This document shows, in pieces, positions 58,401 to 64,000 of a stretch of DNA of 64,000 nt. The translations under genes were made by a program, and so were the position numbers. Where the stretch lies: positions 27,109,231-27,173,230 of the forward strand of contig OX031060.1 of NCBI GenBank assembly GCA_943736015.1, written 5' to 3'. The stretch is from Tridacna crocea (Eukaryota > Mollusca > Bivalvia > Cardiida > Cardiidae). How positions within the stretch are numbered: position 1 is the first letter of the stretch; each line of letters starts with the position of its first letter. The notes under the pieces are model-generated. The model searched no databases. It had not been told where the DNA came from and saw only the letters and a program-made list of their open reading frames with translations.

Positions 58401-61400
58401 GTGTTCTTAGAGCACTAATCAGCACAAGTTCTTTATCTTTTCTAAAGAACATCATGGTCAAAAACAATGTCAGTGATTAAAAAAAAAACACACACAAAAT
58501 GAGACCTTTCAGATAGACACAAAACTGACTAAAGACTGTCTGGTAACACTGAGATGGACTTGTGTCAAAGCATTAAGGAATGCCTGGCTTTTGATACATA
58601 TGAGCCATGCTCTGTGAAAAGGGACCTTGCTACATCTGCAAAAAGTATCTGCAAAAGTACCTTTTGGTTAATTTTCTGTGAATAAACTGACCAGTCTACC
58701 CTATGATTCAGTCAATAGATTTAATGGATCTATGATTATATGACGACTTCTTGGTATCATGCACCACTTTTCCCAGAGCATAGCTTACATAAGTTTGTAT
58801 GAGCCGCAGGAAAAAGAAAAATCCAACAAAACAGAGTTGGGAGTTGATGAAATGTAGGTAAGCAGTGCTTTCTTTTCTTTGCAATATTTTCAAAGGCTCT
58901 CTTTCTCAGGGTTACCACAGGATATAATCATATAGTAAAGGGTTAACTCTTTAGCAAACAACAAAATTGTTTACTCATTCCAATTGAAAGCATTTGCAGA
59001 TGATAATATTACTGTGACTTAAAAACTGAAATATATCTTAGGAAGGGTAGAAAACATTGTGGGAAAAGGAGAAAATGCTGGTTACCAACATTTTCTCCTT
59101 TTACCACAATCTTTTCTAAAGGCGTATTTCTCAGTCATAAAACCAGGGACTGTTTGGTAAAGGATTAAATAGCTTCAGTTTAATAACAACCTTCCTTTAC
59201 TCTGTCCAATGACTGCAGGGGCATACTGGAGGCAATACACATCCTTGGCTCCGCTTGGTAAGGTGATGGAAGTAGGACCAGTTAAGTCCCGCCCCTCAAT
59301 AGCCACCTCTAGTGTCACTTCATTTTCGGTGGGATTACGGACTATCACCTCCAAAAGCTGCTTTTTCTGGAATAGTTTAAAGCAAAACGAAAACTTAAAA
59401 AACTTATAATCTTTACTGAATTGGTTACTATATGAAGAACCACATATAAATTTGAAATTTGGATGCAACAAGGCTATTGATCTTGAAGTAGTGTGAAGAA
59501 TGTCAATTCCTTCGTCTATCTAAAAATATTTCAAGGTAATGTTGCAGGCCATTAATTCAACCATTACAGCTTTCCTCCCCCCCTTTTCCTTCCTTCCCCA
59601 CTTTATTTAGGAAAAAAAGATATCAAAGGACTATAACTCCTGTAAATGTCTAAATCATGGTTTAGGAGTTCATCTACATGTACTTGTAAGGCTTTTATTG
59701 AAAGTTCAACCAATTGATTGGAAATCATATGAGTGAAAGGGAACACATAACTGCATCTACAGAAAGACAGCCAGATGGACAGATAATCAGCTGTGTTATA
59801 TACTACCACTTTCTCCCTAGTTTTGTTGCAATTAATAATTGATATAAATACACAGCTCAAAACATTGTAGCAGATAGAGAAATTGTTTGTGTCATATTGA
59901 GAAAAAGTCACCTACAGGTGGTGATGTGCTGACTGAACCTACCTGACAGGCACAGGTGACTTCAAGCACTCTCTCTGGTGCTGCAGGTTTGACATGTATC
60001 TCCAGGGAGTACCATACACAATATCCATAGTATTCTCTGGCTTCATCATCATCATCTGGCATTTCATCCCCGTCACTGTCTACTTCTCTGTAATGTTTAA
60101 ATAGTTTAACTCTTTACTACACAAGTAAATAATAGACTTGTCCAAATGAAAAGCACTTGCAGACGACAATTTAAACACTGCTCAAAAGATAGAATTTGTC
60201 TCTGATAGAGTAGAAAGTATTGTGGGAAAAGGAGAAATGCTGGTTCTTTCTAGGGCTCATCAAAAGTTGGGCTTGTGTGGTAATGAGTTAACTAGTTTAA
60301 AAACAGTTTTATGGACTTGAGAAGATAGCTTTTGCTAGAATGTGAAGACCACTAAGATATATTTATCTGTATCCTTGTCAACTTACTGAAACAGTTTGGG
60401 AGAAAAACAAACTGTGCGTTACAACCCTTTGCTCCTTTTCCAACAATCATTTCCCTTTTCTCTTTCTCTTTATCCTTCAATAATCAATCTATTAACAAAA
60501 CTTATATTTATACTGTCTGTGTAAACATGGTGAAATAGGAAACGATAGCATGTTTACACTCAGGTACTTCTTTTCCTGCAACATTTGTAATGCAAGTAAA
60601 AAAATATACACATGAGAGAGCTTATATATGATTTTATATTCTACTCACACAACAGGATTCCTTCCTGCTACAAAAGCTACAACACCCTTGAAGACGCCTC
60701 GTCTGACAGGTGCTATCATCATTCTGTACATAGCTTGTTGTCCTGGTAACACACTCACTGACTGATCCCCACTAACAATTGGCAGATCAGATTCAACCTA
60801 GTATATATAACAAACGGACATCATAAGCCAAAGAGACAAAAATACACATCAGGAGATACAGGGTCATATCATTAACCATTGAAAAAATTTACTCTCAGCT
60901 CGAAGACTGGATGTCCAAATCTCTATATTTTCTTTTCTATATCATTCTTATTTTGATTTCATTCCTTTATTCAACTAATATGATGTTTATCTTAAAAGTT
61001 TAGAAGTTTTGAATGGTACAAATTTATACATACCTTGTAGCAGAGTTTTTTTCTGGTTACATTAGGCACTTTAACATCATAGGTTAACCTGAAATTGCAA
61101 ATATTATACATGTACTTTACATGCATTTCACAGGGATACAGTTCATGTTACTTTTATTCAAGTAACATATAAATAGTAATGTAACCATTATTACAATAAT
61201 GTGTGGTACAAATGCAAAGCATTATCTTTACCAGACTACAAACTAGTAGAACTGTTCATTTTGAAAGCAATTGCAGATAGCATATCAAATGTGGTTAACT
61301 CTTTACCAAACGACAAAATTTTAGACTTGTCCAAATTGGAAGCATTTGCAGAGGACAAAATAAACCTGACTCAAAAATAAAAACTTGATTTTGGAAGAGC

Positions 61401-63802
61401 AGAAAACATTGTGGGAAAAGGAGAAAATGCTGGTTACTAGCATTCTCTCCTTTTCCCACATTGTTTTCAGAAGGCTTATTCCTCAGAGTCCTTGAAACCT
61501 GGGATTATTCATCCTCCTTGACCCAGTTTCGATTGCTTAAACCTGGGTTTCGAGGATGGGGATTATTTGGAAAAGGGTTTACTTTTAACCAGATGACAAA
61601 AATTTTCAACTCATTTTAACTGAAAACATTTGCAGATAACAAATTTGGTTTTGTGATGTGGCTCAAATGATGAAGATTTGCATTCAATGTTTTCAAATGC
61701 ACACTTCTCTAAGGTTGTAAAAATGAGATTTTGTGATAAAGACATTTTATGGGTTTAGTGTTAAATTGACTTACATTTTCTTGACCTCAGATTTGAGCAC
61801 AATATGTTCCAAAGCCAATGGTTTCTCTGCTTTTCCACTCAAGTGGAATACATGTTCTGTACCATCCTCTGTGTTTATCAACACTAACTTGCCCTGAAAG
61901 TACACATCAGTGTGATAAAAGTTGTGCTAAAAAAGAAACCAGGGTCTGTCTGTCTTTTGACTAAATTTCTGGGGTTATATTCATCAACTTTTGTTAGCTG
62001 AATTCTATTTCTGAGATCAGCAATCCAATTGACCAAGATGGAATGTCTCAATCAATCAGAGGGCCAGTCTTGGATTAAGAAAAAGGAACACTATTTAGAA
62101 CTGTTGATTAACCCTTAAAGCGCTGGAACCAACTTAACTTGTTTTTGTGGATAGTATAGATCTAGATCAGACTGCACAGAATGTGCAGTCTGATCTTGGA
62201 TCTACACTGTCCCCTATTTTGTTATATATTCTGGCAAAGAAAAAAACTTGGTACAACAATATTTCAGACAATTTTCCTATTAAAAAATGTCCCTTGTTTT
62301 AATTCAGCAATTGAAGGGTTAATGAAAAACAATAACTCAATATACTTTCTCAATGCTCCAACGAGATTCCTTGGTTTGACTGGCTATATATTACTGTTTA
62401 CAATGGTGTTTGGAGACATACGCTTAACTTAATCAACTTAAAACAAGGTGCATTTGAAGCTTCTGTAAAGGTCAGACTAACACAGATAAAAAAATTTACA
62501 AATGAATTTTATTAAAGCAAAAAAAGGTTCTTTACATTCAGAATTTTTCTTGTGCCACAAAATTATTTTCTCAATCTTTTCACTACTAAATCTTTATCTA
62601 TGTCCATCATACCGTAAGTACTGTATTTGCCATACCTGATAAAAAAAACACTTGTTTTGGGAGCTGTAGTAATAAATGATATGAGGATATGTAAAACAAG
62701 AGCCCAAGTTAGTGCAAACATTCCTCTGCAGTTGCTTTTTCAGTGAAAATTCTGAAAAGGGCATAACTGTGATGAAAAAATTTTTAAAGTTACCCACCCT
62801 TCTGGTATAAGTTCCAATTTGATAATTACATATATCTACAACTTTATGCATCATGATGATAACAAAACAGATAGCTGAAAACAGGGCTATGTCAATACCA
62901 CAACATTTCCAACAGTTGCACAACAAAGTCATACAAATAAGTTCTAAAAGTTTCTTTTACCTGAACAGGGTTTTCATTCTGGGGTCTAAACACTATAGGA
63001 TATTTGGTAGTTTGGAAGGCCTTGGCTAGAATACCTTTAGGTCCATGGAAACCATTTCCTTCAATGTGGGCTTGGAGGGGCCAGTCGTTGTTAGTCATGT
63101 TAGGCTGAAATTTGACAGGACAAACATCTATTCTGAATGGAATTTACAATTTTCTACCTTGATAATCTTAGCAGCACAGGAGGAACTTTTCTTGAATGAG
63201 AAGTAAGGCATATAACTTTTATTTATGAAGATGTTGCTAATGACCTCTGCTACCTGAGATTTTTTGGATTGAGGCACACACTATTGAAAATTTTTTGACA
63301 AGAGGAAATATATCTTTTACCAAGGAATTTTCCTTTTTACCTAAAATATCCACATGCAGTTTCATATCAAACCTTGACTGATATTAAAAATTTATAATAT
63401 CATGGAGTGTTTTCAAAGTTATCGGTTTTTAAGAAACAAATAAAGAAAAAAATTGGAGAAAGAAATCTCATTGAACCAAATCTACTTGTAATGGAAGCAA
63501 TGCTTTATGTTAGACATTCAATAATTAAAATTGGTAAGTAAGAGTATATGAAAAACAAATTAAGCTTATAACTATGGAATTACAGTTTTCCCATACCAAA
63601 GGTATCTCTTGAGTCACATTCTGATGAACAGGAGCCGAGAACTCCAGTTCTGCAGTACTGCCCTCTGGGTTTACAGTGCATTCTATTTTAAACACACGAA
63701 TATCATCCTGTCCACGCAGGGTAATCTGACATGGGTAATGCCCGGGCTCATCAGCTTGGAACTTCACAGGGATATCTAGTCTTCCATGTCTATTTGGGGA
63801 CA
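49191..63802 (-). CDS. CFAP47: CFAP47-like gene, C-terminal 16 exons
   Basis: CFAP47 is a very long axonemal protein built of immunoglobulin-like MSP/ASPM-SPD2-Hydin domains. It is needed for sperm flagella in mammals. Sixteen exons on the - strand splice in frame into 897 codons ending at TAG (49191-49193). All junctions are GT-AG with matching phases. Conserved blocks follow the human protein in order: YPCQITLRGQDDIRVFKIEC, DGTEHVFHLSGKAEKPLALE, VSGD..V.VLPGQ..Y...IAPVRRGVFKG, EFWYYLKLMAESPPQTTLPH, a PSTLGEGDHLAKIIFHCEQ block, IPFRNPMDYPVSCEVMLR, ATGLGKESVVGIRLNSQTK and the terminal TPDMQWSYTVRG. Vertebrate CFAP47 has about 3,200 residues, so roughly the first 70%, including the calponin-homology domain, lies beyond the window. 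The introns (about 30 to 1,800 bp) are loaded with TTAA MITEs. Assignment rests on remembered family sequence, not a search. Confidence 0.88.
49493..49718. repeat. TTAA MITE in CFAP47 intron
   Basis: It is degenerate: left CAACTCTTTACCACAC, centre GAAAATATTGGTAACCATATTTTC, right GTTGCTAGGTTATAAG. The TTAAs are lost. Confidence 0.55.
49719..50503. other. CFAP47 intron remainder with SINE fragment
   Basis: 50095-50210 shows a reversed SINE body (TTGTGGCCAGTGGAACCATC, CCACAGGCTACTCTCTCCC). The rest is unremarkable. Confidence 0.4.
50504..50672 (-). CDS. CFAP47: CFAP47 exon
   Basis: It starts after ATTTTCAG and ends CAG|GTAGTC. It encodes YPVPYTAYFAAGSDPEFHVS, PATGELLPVGNNGTQLKVGF and the YGK..NGKLIVQ strand. 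Phase 2 in, phase 0 out. Confidence 0.93.
50909..51137. repeat. TTAA MITE in CFAP47 intron
   Basis: TTAA is at 50909 and 51134. It has a perfect core (AAAATGCTGGTAACCAGC, 50985-51015). Confidence 0.8.
51378..51539 (-). CDS. CFAP47: CFAP47 exon
   Basis: It starts after CTTTTCCAG and ends ACCAA|GTGAGT. It encodes HQVTLEVRAAQGGVWKFPVR, FLATEPPVDDLIDIEATGLG and KESVVGIRLNSQTK. This is one of the best conserved stretches of the family. Confidence 0.94.
51660..51860. repeat. Hairpin repeat, third copy, intronic
   Basis: GCAGGCTAATCTGAAACAAC and TTAGCCTGTGCAGTCTGATC match the repeats at 16588 and 40195. A further fragment lies at about 58600-58660. Confidence 0.55.
52004..52232. repeat. TTAA MITE in CFAP47 intron
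   Basis: TTAA is at 52004 and 52229. It has the ACCCATTACC / GGTAATGAG end type and lies 82 bases from the next exon. Confidence 0.8.
52314..52485 (-). CDS. CFAP47: CFAP47 exon
   Basis: It starts after TTTTTTTCAG and ends ATGGA|GTAAGT. It encodes LATAEEFTYELTYKDADSQE, LKQSVALNLIRQQRDIASGL and VVLVFNVIYNPFKTM. The EEF.YE and FNV...P pattern is conserved. Confidence 0.93.
52632..52860. repeat. TTAA MITE in CFAP47 intron
   Basis: TTAA is at 52632 and 52857. The centre has a two-base insertion (GCTGGTATAACCAGC), which makes a small loop. Confidence 0.8.
53060..53328 (-). CDS. CFAP47: CFAP47 exon
   Basis: It starts after TTTTACAG and ends GAGAAA|GTAAGT. It encodes YQLSRTGSDGIREIRWVFPI, then SYGAIIECKARDRLEERLEV and the Pro-rich linker VTSGPQKPVYTRSITPKNEP. 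The WVFPI.G.PE motif is typical of the inter-domain strand. Confidence 0.92.
53748..53945. repeat. Third TTAA-bounded family, copy
   Basis: It begins TTAACTCTTTTGGCAC and contains the palindrome-like GACTGCACATAACATTCAGTCTGATC. It is related to 62108-62322 and, more distantly, to 57540-57690. Confidence 0.5.
54135..54363 (-). CDS. CFAP47: CFAP47 exon
   Basis: It starts after CATGTTTGCAG and ends CAGGG|GTTAGT. It encodes KHITLQEAMDGAPSEDSPFC, LLLKRKASIRVGPKSTLDIP and ICFAPTEMKMYEALCTVIVT. The STLDIP..F.P..MKMYEA stretch is a family hallmark. The open frame continues upstream of 54363 only by chance. Confidence 0.92.
54626..54755 (-). repeat. tRNA-like SINE head in CFAP47 intron
   Basis: On the - strand it reads CCAGGTGGCTCAGTGGTGAG (A-box) and GGTTGTGAGTTCGATACC (B-box), in the sense direction of the host gene. 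Confidence 0.65.
54954..54997. repeat. Perfect 20-bp-stem hairpin
   Basis: ATTGTAGGTACTCTTCTATT, a 4-base loop CACA, then the exact complement. It lies in a CFAP47 intron and matches no other repeat in the window. Confidence 0.85.
55205..55610. repeat. Two TTAA MITEs sharing one TTAA
   Basis: A damaged copy (55205-55385) and a near-perfect copy (55382-55610) meet at TTAA 55382-55385. The second has the standard ends ACCCATTACCACACAAGCC and TTGTTTGGTAATGAG. Confidence 0.8.
55626..55854. repeat. TTAA MITE family 2, copy 4, beside a donor
   Basis: TTAA is at 55626 and 55851. It lies only 25 bases from the exon ending at 55880, so the hairpin starts just inside the intron after the donor. It is nearly identical to 14371-14599. 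Confidence 0.85.
55880..56036 (-). CDS. CFAP47: CFAP47 exon
   Basis: It starts after CATGTTTCAG and ends CAGAG|GTAAGC. It encodes LGEWVFVASGTGLIPQAQDP, VSIFTVAGSNVTLIIPFRNP and MDYPVSCEVMLR. The W.F..SG.GL.PQ and PF.NP motifs mark the boundary between two MSP-like domains. Confidence 0.94.
56225..56639. repeat. Two TTAA MITEs in CFAP47 intron
   Basis: A degraded copy (56225-56416, most of the first half of its centre lost) and a good copy (56436-56639) that has a deletion in its left arm. Confidence 0.7.
56762..56978 (-). CDS. CFAP47: CFAP47 exon
   Basis: It starts after ACATTTCAG and ends CAG|GTAAGC. It encodes WTKQNIILENPTDETLELVP, ISNTNNFSLERDNERPIIMA and an EVPVHFMPSTLGEGDHLAKI strand. 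The W..Q.I.L.NPT.E.L and P..LG..DH motifs follow the human order. Confidence 0.95.
57004..57230. repeat. TTAA MITE beside an acceptor
   Basis: The left TTAA is at 57004, 25 bases from the exon at 56978 (its acceptor side). The second half of its centre is replaced by TCTTCTCTTCTCTC. Confidence 0.6.
57231..58200. repeat. Degenerate repeat-filled intron
   Basis: It contains left-end MITE fragments (57226-57300, 57400-57540), a third-family piece (57540-57690) and two badly decayed MITEs (57700-57965 and 57983-58198). None keeps both ends. Confidence 0.45.
58265..58372 (-). CDS. CFAP47: CFAP47 exon
   Basis: It starts after CTTTTTCCAG and ends GGAAG|GTATGA. It encodes LIFYHDLVGEFWYYLKLMAE and SPPQTTLPHMECELG. 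The GEFWY.L.L.A..PP.TTLP motif is distinctive of this family. Confidence 0.95.
58865..59167. repeat. TTAA MITE beside a donor
   Basis: A right-end fragment (58865-58946) shares TTAA 58943 with a full copy ending at TTAA 59164. The full copy ends 23 bases from the exon at 59191, inside the intron just after its donor. Confidence 0.75.
59191..59366 (-). CDS. CFAP47: CFAP47 exon
   Basis: It starts after ACTATTCCAG in phase 0 and ends GGAAG|GTTGTT, a weak donor, but the phase and protein fit. It encodes KKQLLEVIVRNPTENEVTLE, VAIEGRDLTGPTSITLPSGA and a YCLQYAPAVIGQSKG strand. Confidence 0.9.
59367..59942. other. CFAP47 intron, no feature
   Basis: This intron has no recognisable MITE, unlike most of its neighbours. 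It has a C-rich stretch at 59573-59600. Confidence 0.5.
59943..60087 (-). CDS. CFAP47: CFAP47 exon
   Basis: It starts after ACATTACAG and ends CAG|GTAGGT. It encodes an acidic loop EVDSDGDEMPDDDDEAREYY followed by GYCVWYSLEIHVKPAAPERV and LEVTCACQ. The acidic insert is longer than I expect for vertebrates. Confidence 0.92.
60106..60291. repeat. TTAA MITE beside an acceptor
   Basis: TTAA is at 60106 and 60288, with the second half of the palindrome deleted. It ends 19 bases from the exon at 60087, so its TTAA end forms part of the sequence before that acceptor. Confidence 0.7.
60292..60648. other. CFAP47 intron remainder
   Basis: No supported feature; possible traces of a decayed MITE near 60400-60480. 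Confidence 0.35.
60649..60797 (-). CDS. CFAP47: CFAP47 exon
   Basis: It starts after ATATACTAG and ends GTTGT|GTGAGT. It encodes VESDLPIVSGDQSVSVLPGQ, QAMYRMMIAPVRRGVFKGVV and AFVAGRNPV. SDL.IVSG and P..RG.FKG are family-diagnostic. Confidence 0.95.
61034..61088 (-). CDS. CFAP47: CFAP47 exon (small)
   Basis: The 55-bp exon lies between AATTTCAG and GTATGT and encodes LTYDVKVPNVTRKKLCYK. It is too short to be found by open-frame length and was recovered from phase and motif continuity. Confidence 0.92.
61236..61765. repeat. TTAA MITEs in CFAP47 intron
   Basis: A left-arm fragment (61236-61298), a full copy (61295-61580) and a decayed copy (61585-61742). The full copy carries an extra ~60-bp imperfect hairpin near its right end (ATCCTCC...CCAGTTTCGATTGCTTAAACC...GAGGATGG, 61510-61560). 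Confidence 0.65.
61775..61893 (-). CDS. CFAP47: CFAP47 exon
   Basis: It starts after GTACTTTCAG and ends AAAAT|GTAAGT. It encodes GKLVLINTEDGTEHVFHLSG and KAEKPLALEHIVLKSEVKK. G.L.L.N..DGTEH.F...G...PLAL.H matches the human protein closely. Confidence 0.95.
62108..62322. repeat. Third TTAA-bounded family, best copy
   Basis: TTAA is at 62108 and 62319. A 15-bp perfect stem (AGATCAGACTGCACA and its complement around GAA, 62164-62196) lies off-centre. It is related to 53748-53945. Confidence 0.65.
62323..62960. other. CFAP47 intron remainder
   Basis: No repeat ends or coding signal beyond the exon at 62961. Confidence 0.4.
62961..63104 (-). CDS. CFAP47: CFAP47 exon
   Basis: It starts after AAATTTCAG and ends CAG|GTAAAA, phase 0 at both ends. 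It encodes PNMTNNDWPLQAHIEGNGFH, GPKGILAKAFQTTKYPIVFR and PQNENPVQ. N.T..DW.....EG..F.GP is conserved. Confidence 0.94.
63105..63596. other. CFAP47 intron, no feature
   Basis: AT-rich intron without recognisable repeats. Confidence 0.45.
63597..63802 (-). CDS. CFAP47: CFAP47 exon, first visible
   Basis: It starts after GTGTTTCTAG with two bases of a codon and ends CCTTTG|GTATGG. It encodes PNRHGRLDIPVKFQADEPGH, YPCQITLRGQDDIRVFKIEC and TVNPEGSTAELEFSAPVHQN. Upstream exons lie outside the window. Confidence 0.93.
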
Positions 63803-63889
63803 CTAGAAACACAAAAAGATTACGCATGCAGAATCTTCTGTTCAGCAACTAGTTAAAGCTTAATTAGAAATAGCTTGCTAAAAGCAGCT

Positions 63890-64000
63890 GCCTGCCTAGT
63901 ACACACCCTGCTGGGAAGATCAGTGGTTAGCATATCTGACTTGTGACCCGTATGTTGCCTGCTCGATACCCTGATGAAAAAAGTTGTGTCACTTCTGGTG
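63890..64000 (+). repeat. tRNA-headed SINE, cut by window end
   Basis: GATCAGTGGTTAGCATATCTG (A-box side) and GCCTGCTCGATACCCTGATG (B-box), followed by GTTGTGTCACTTCTGGTG, the same order as the SINE at 1708. It lies antisense in a CFAP47 intron. Confidence 0.55.

Overview
This window is animal nuclear DNA, AT-rich and intron-rich, most likely from a bivalve mollusc. The evidence is the intron-split animal genes, the abundant interspersed repeats opening with AGCTCACCTGAGCAC and closing with GGCCCTCTTGTTT, and the tRNA-headed SINEs. The species call is an inference from repeat style and was not tested by a search.

Three gene bodies can be supported. (1) At the left, on the + strand, a short possible first exon (629-678) is in splice phase with an exon (3279 to about 3691) that encodes a pipsqueak-type helix-turn-helix followed by a CENP-B/Tc5-like segment. 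(2) On the + strand, 7910-15007 holds NOLC1/Nopp140 without its N-terminal LisH exon. One giant exon carries about 24 acidic serine clusters, and two small exons encode the diagnostic SRP40 C-terminal domain. (3) On the - strand, 63802 down to 49191 holds the last 16 exons, 897 codons, of a cilia and flagella-associated protein 47 (CFAP47) orthologue, with all splice phases consistent. The N-terminal part of that gene lies beyond position 64000. NOLC1 and CFAP47 point tail to tail across about 34 kb of repeat-filled intergenic DNA.

Mobile DNA dominates. About 60 copies of a ~230-bp palindromic, TTAA-bounded MITE cover roughly a fifth of the window. A second TTAA family has four copies and a third is represented by a few copies. 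Larger DNA elements are: a 4.7-kb element (24566-29284) with terminal CACTGTG, a 39-bp perfect start to its inverted repeats, and ATACT target duplications; a 3.4-kb element (31650-35072) with about 400-bp inverted repeats and a decayed transposase-like reading frame; and a 1.2-kb pogo/Tigger-like element (47691-48890). Seven AGCTCACC-type repeats are present, several carrying internal tandem arrays.

A segmental duplication links about 24.1-31.6 kb with about 37.6-39.86 kb. The second copy lacks the 4.7-kb element and several MITEs, so it supplies natural empty sites that fix the insertion boundaries and the TTAA target duplications. The most notable system is the 4.7-kb element: its ends resemble those of Transib/RAG-type transposons, and it has subterminal GTGTACGG repeats placed symmetrically about 410 bp from each end.
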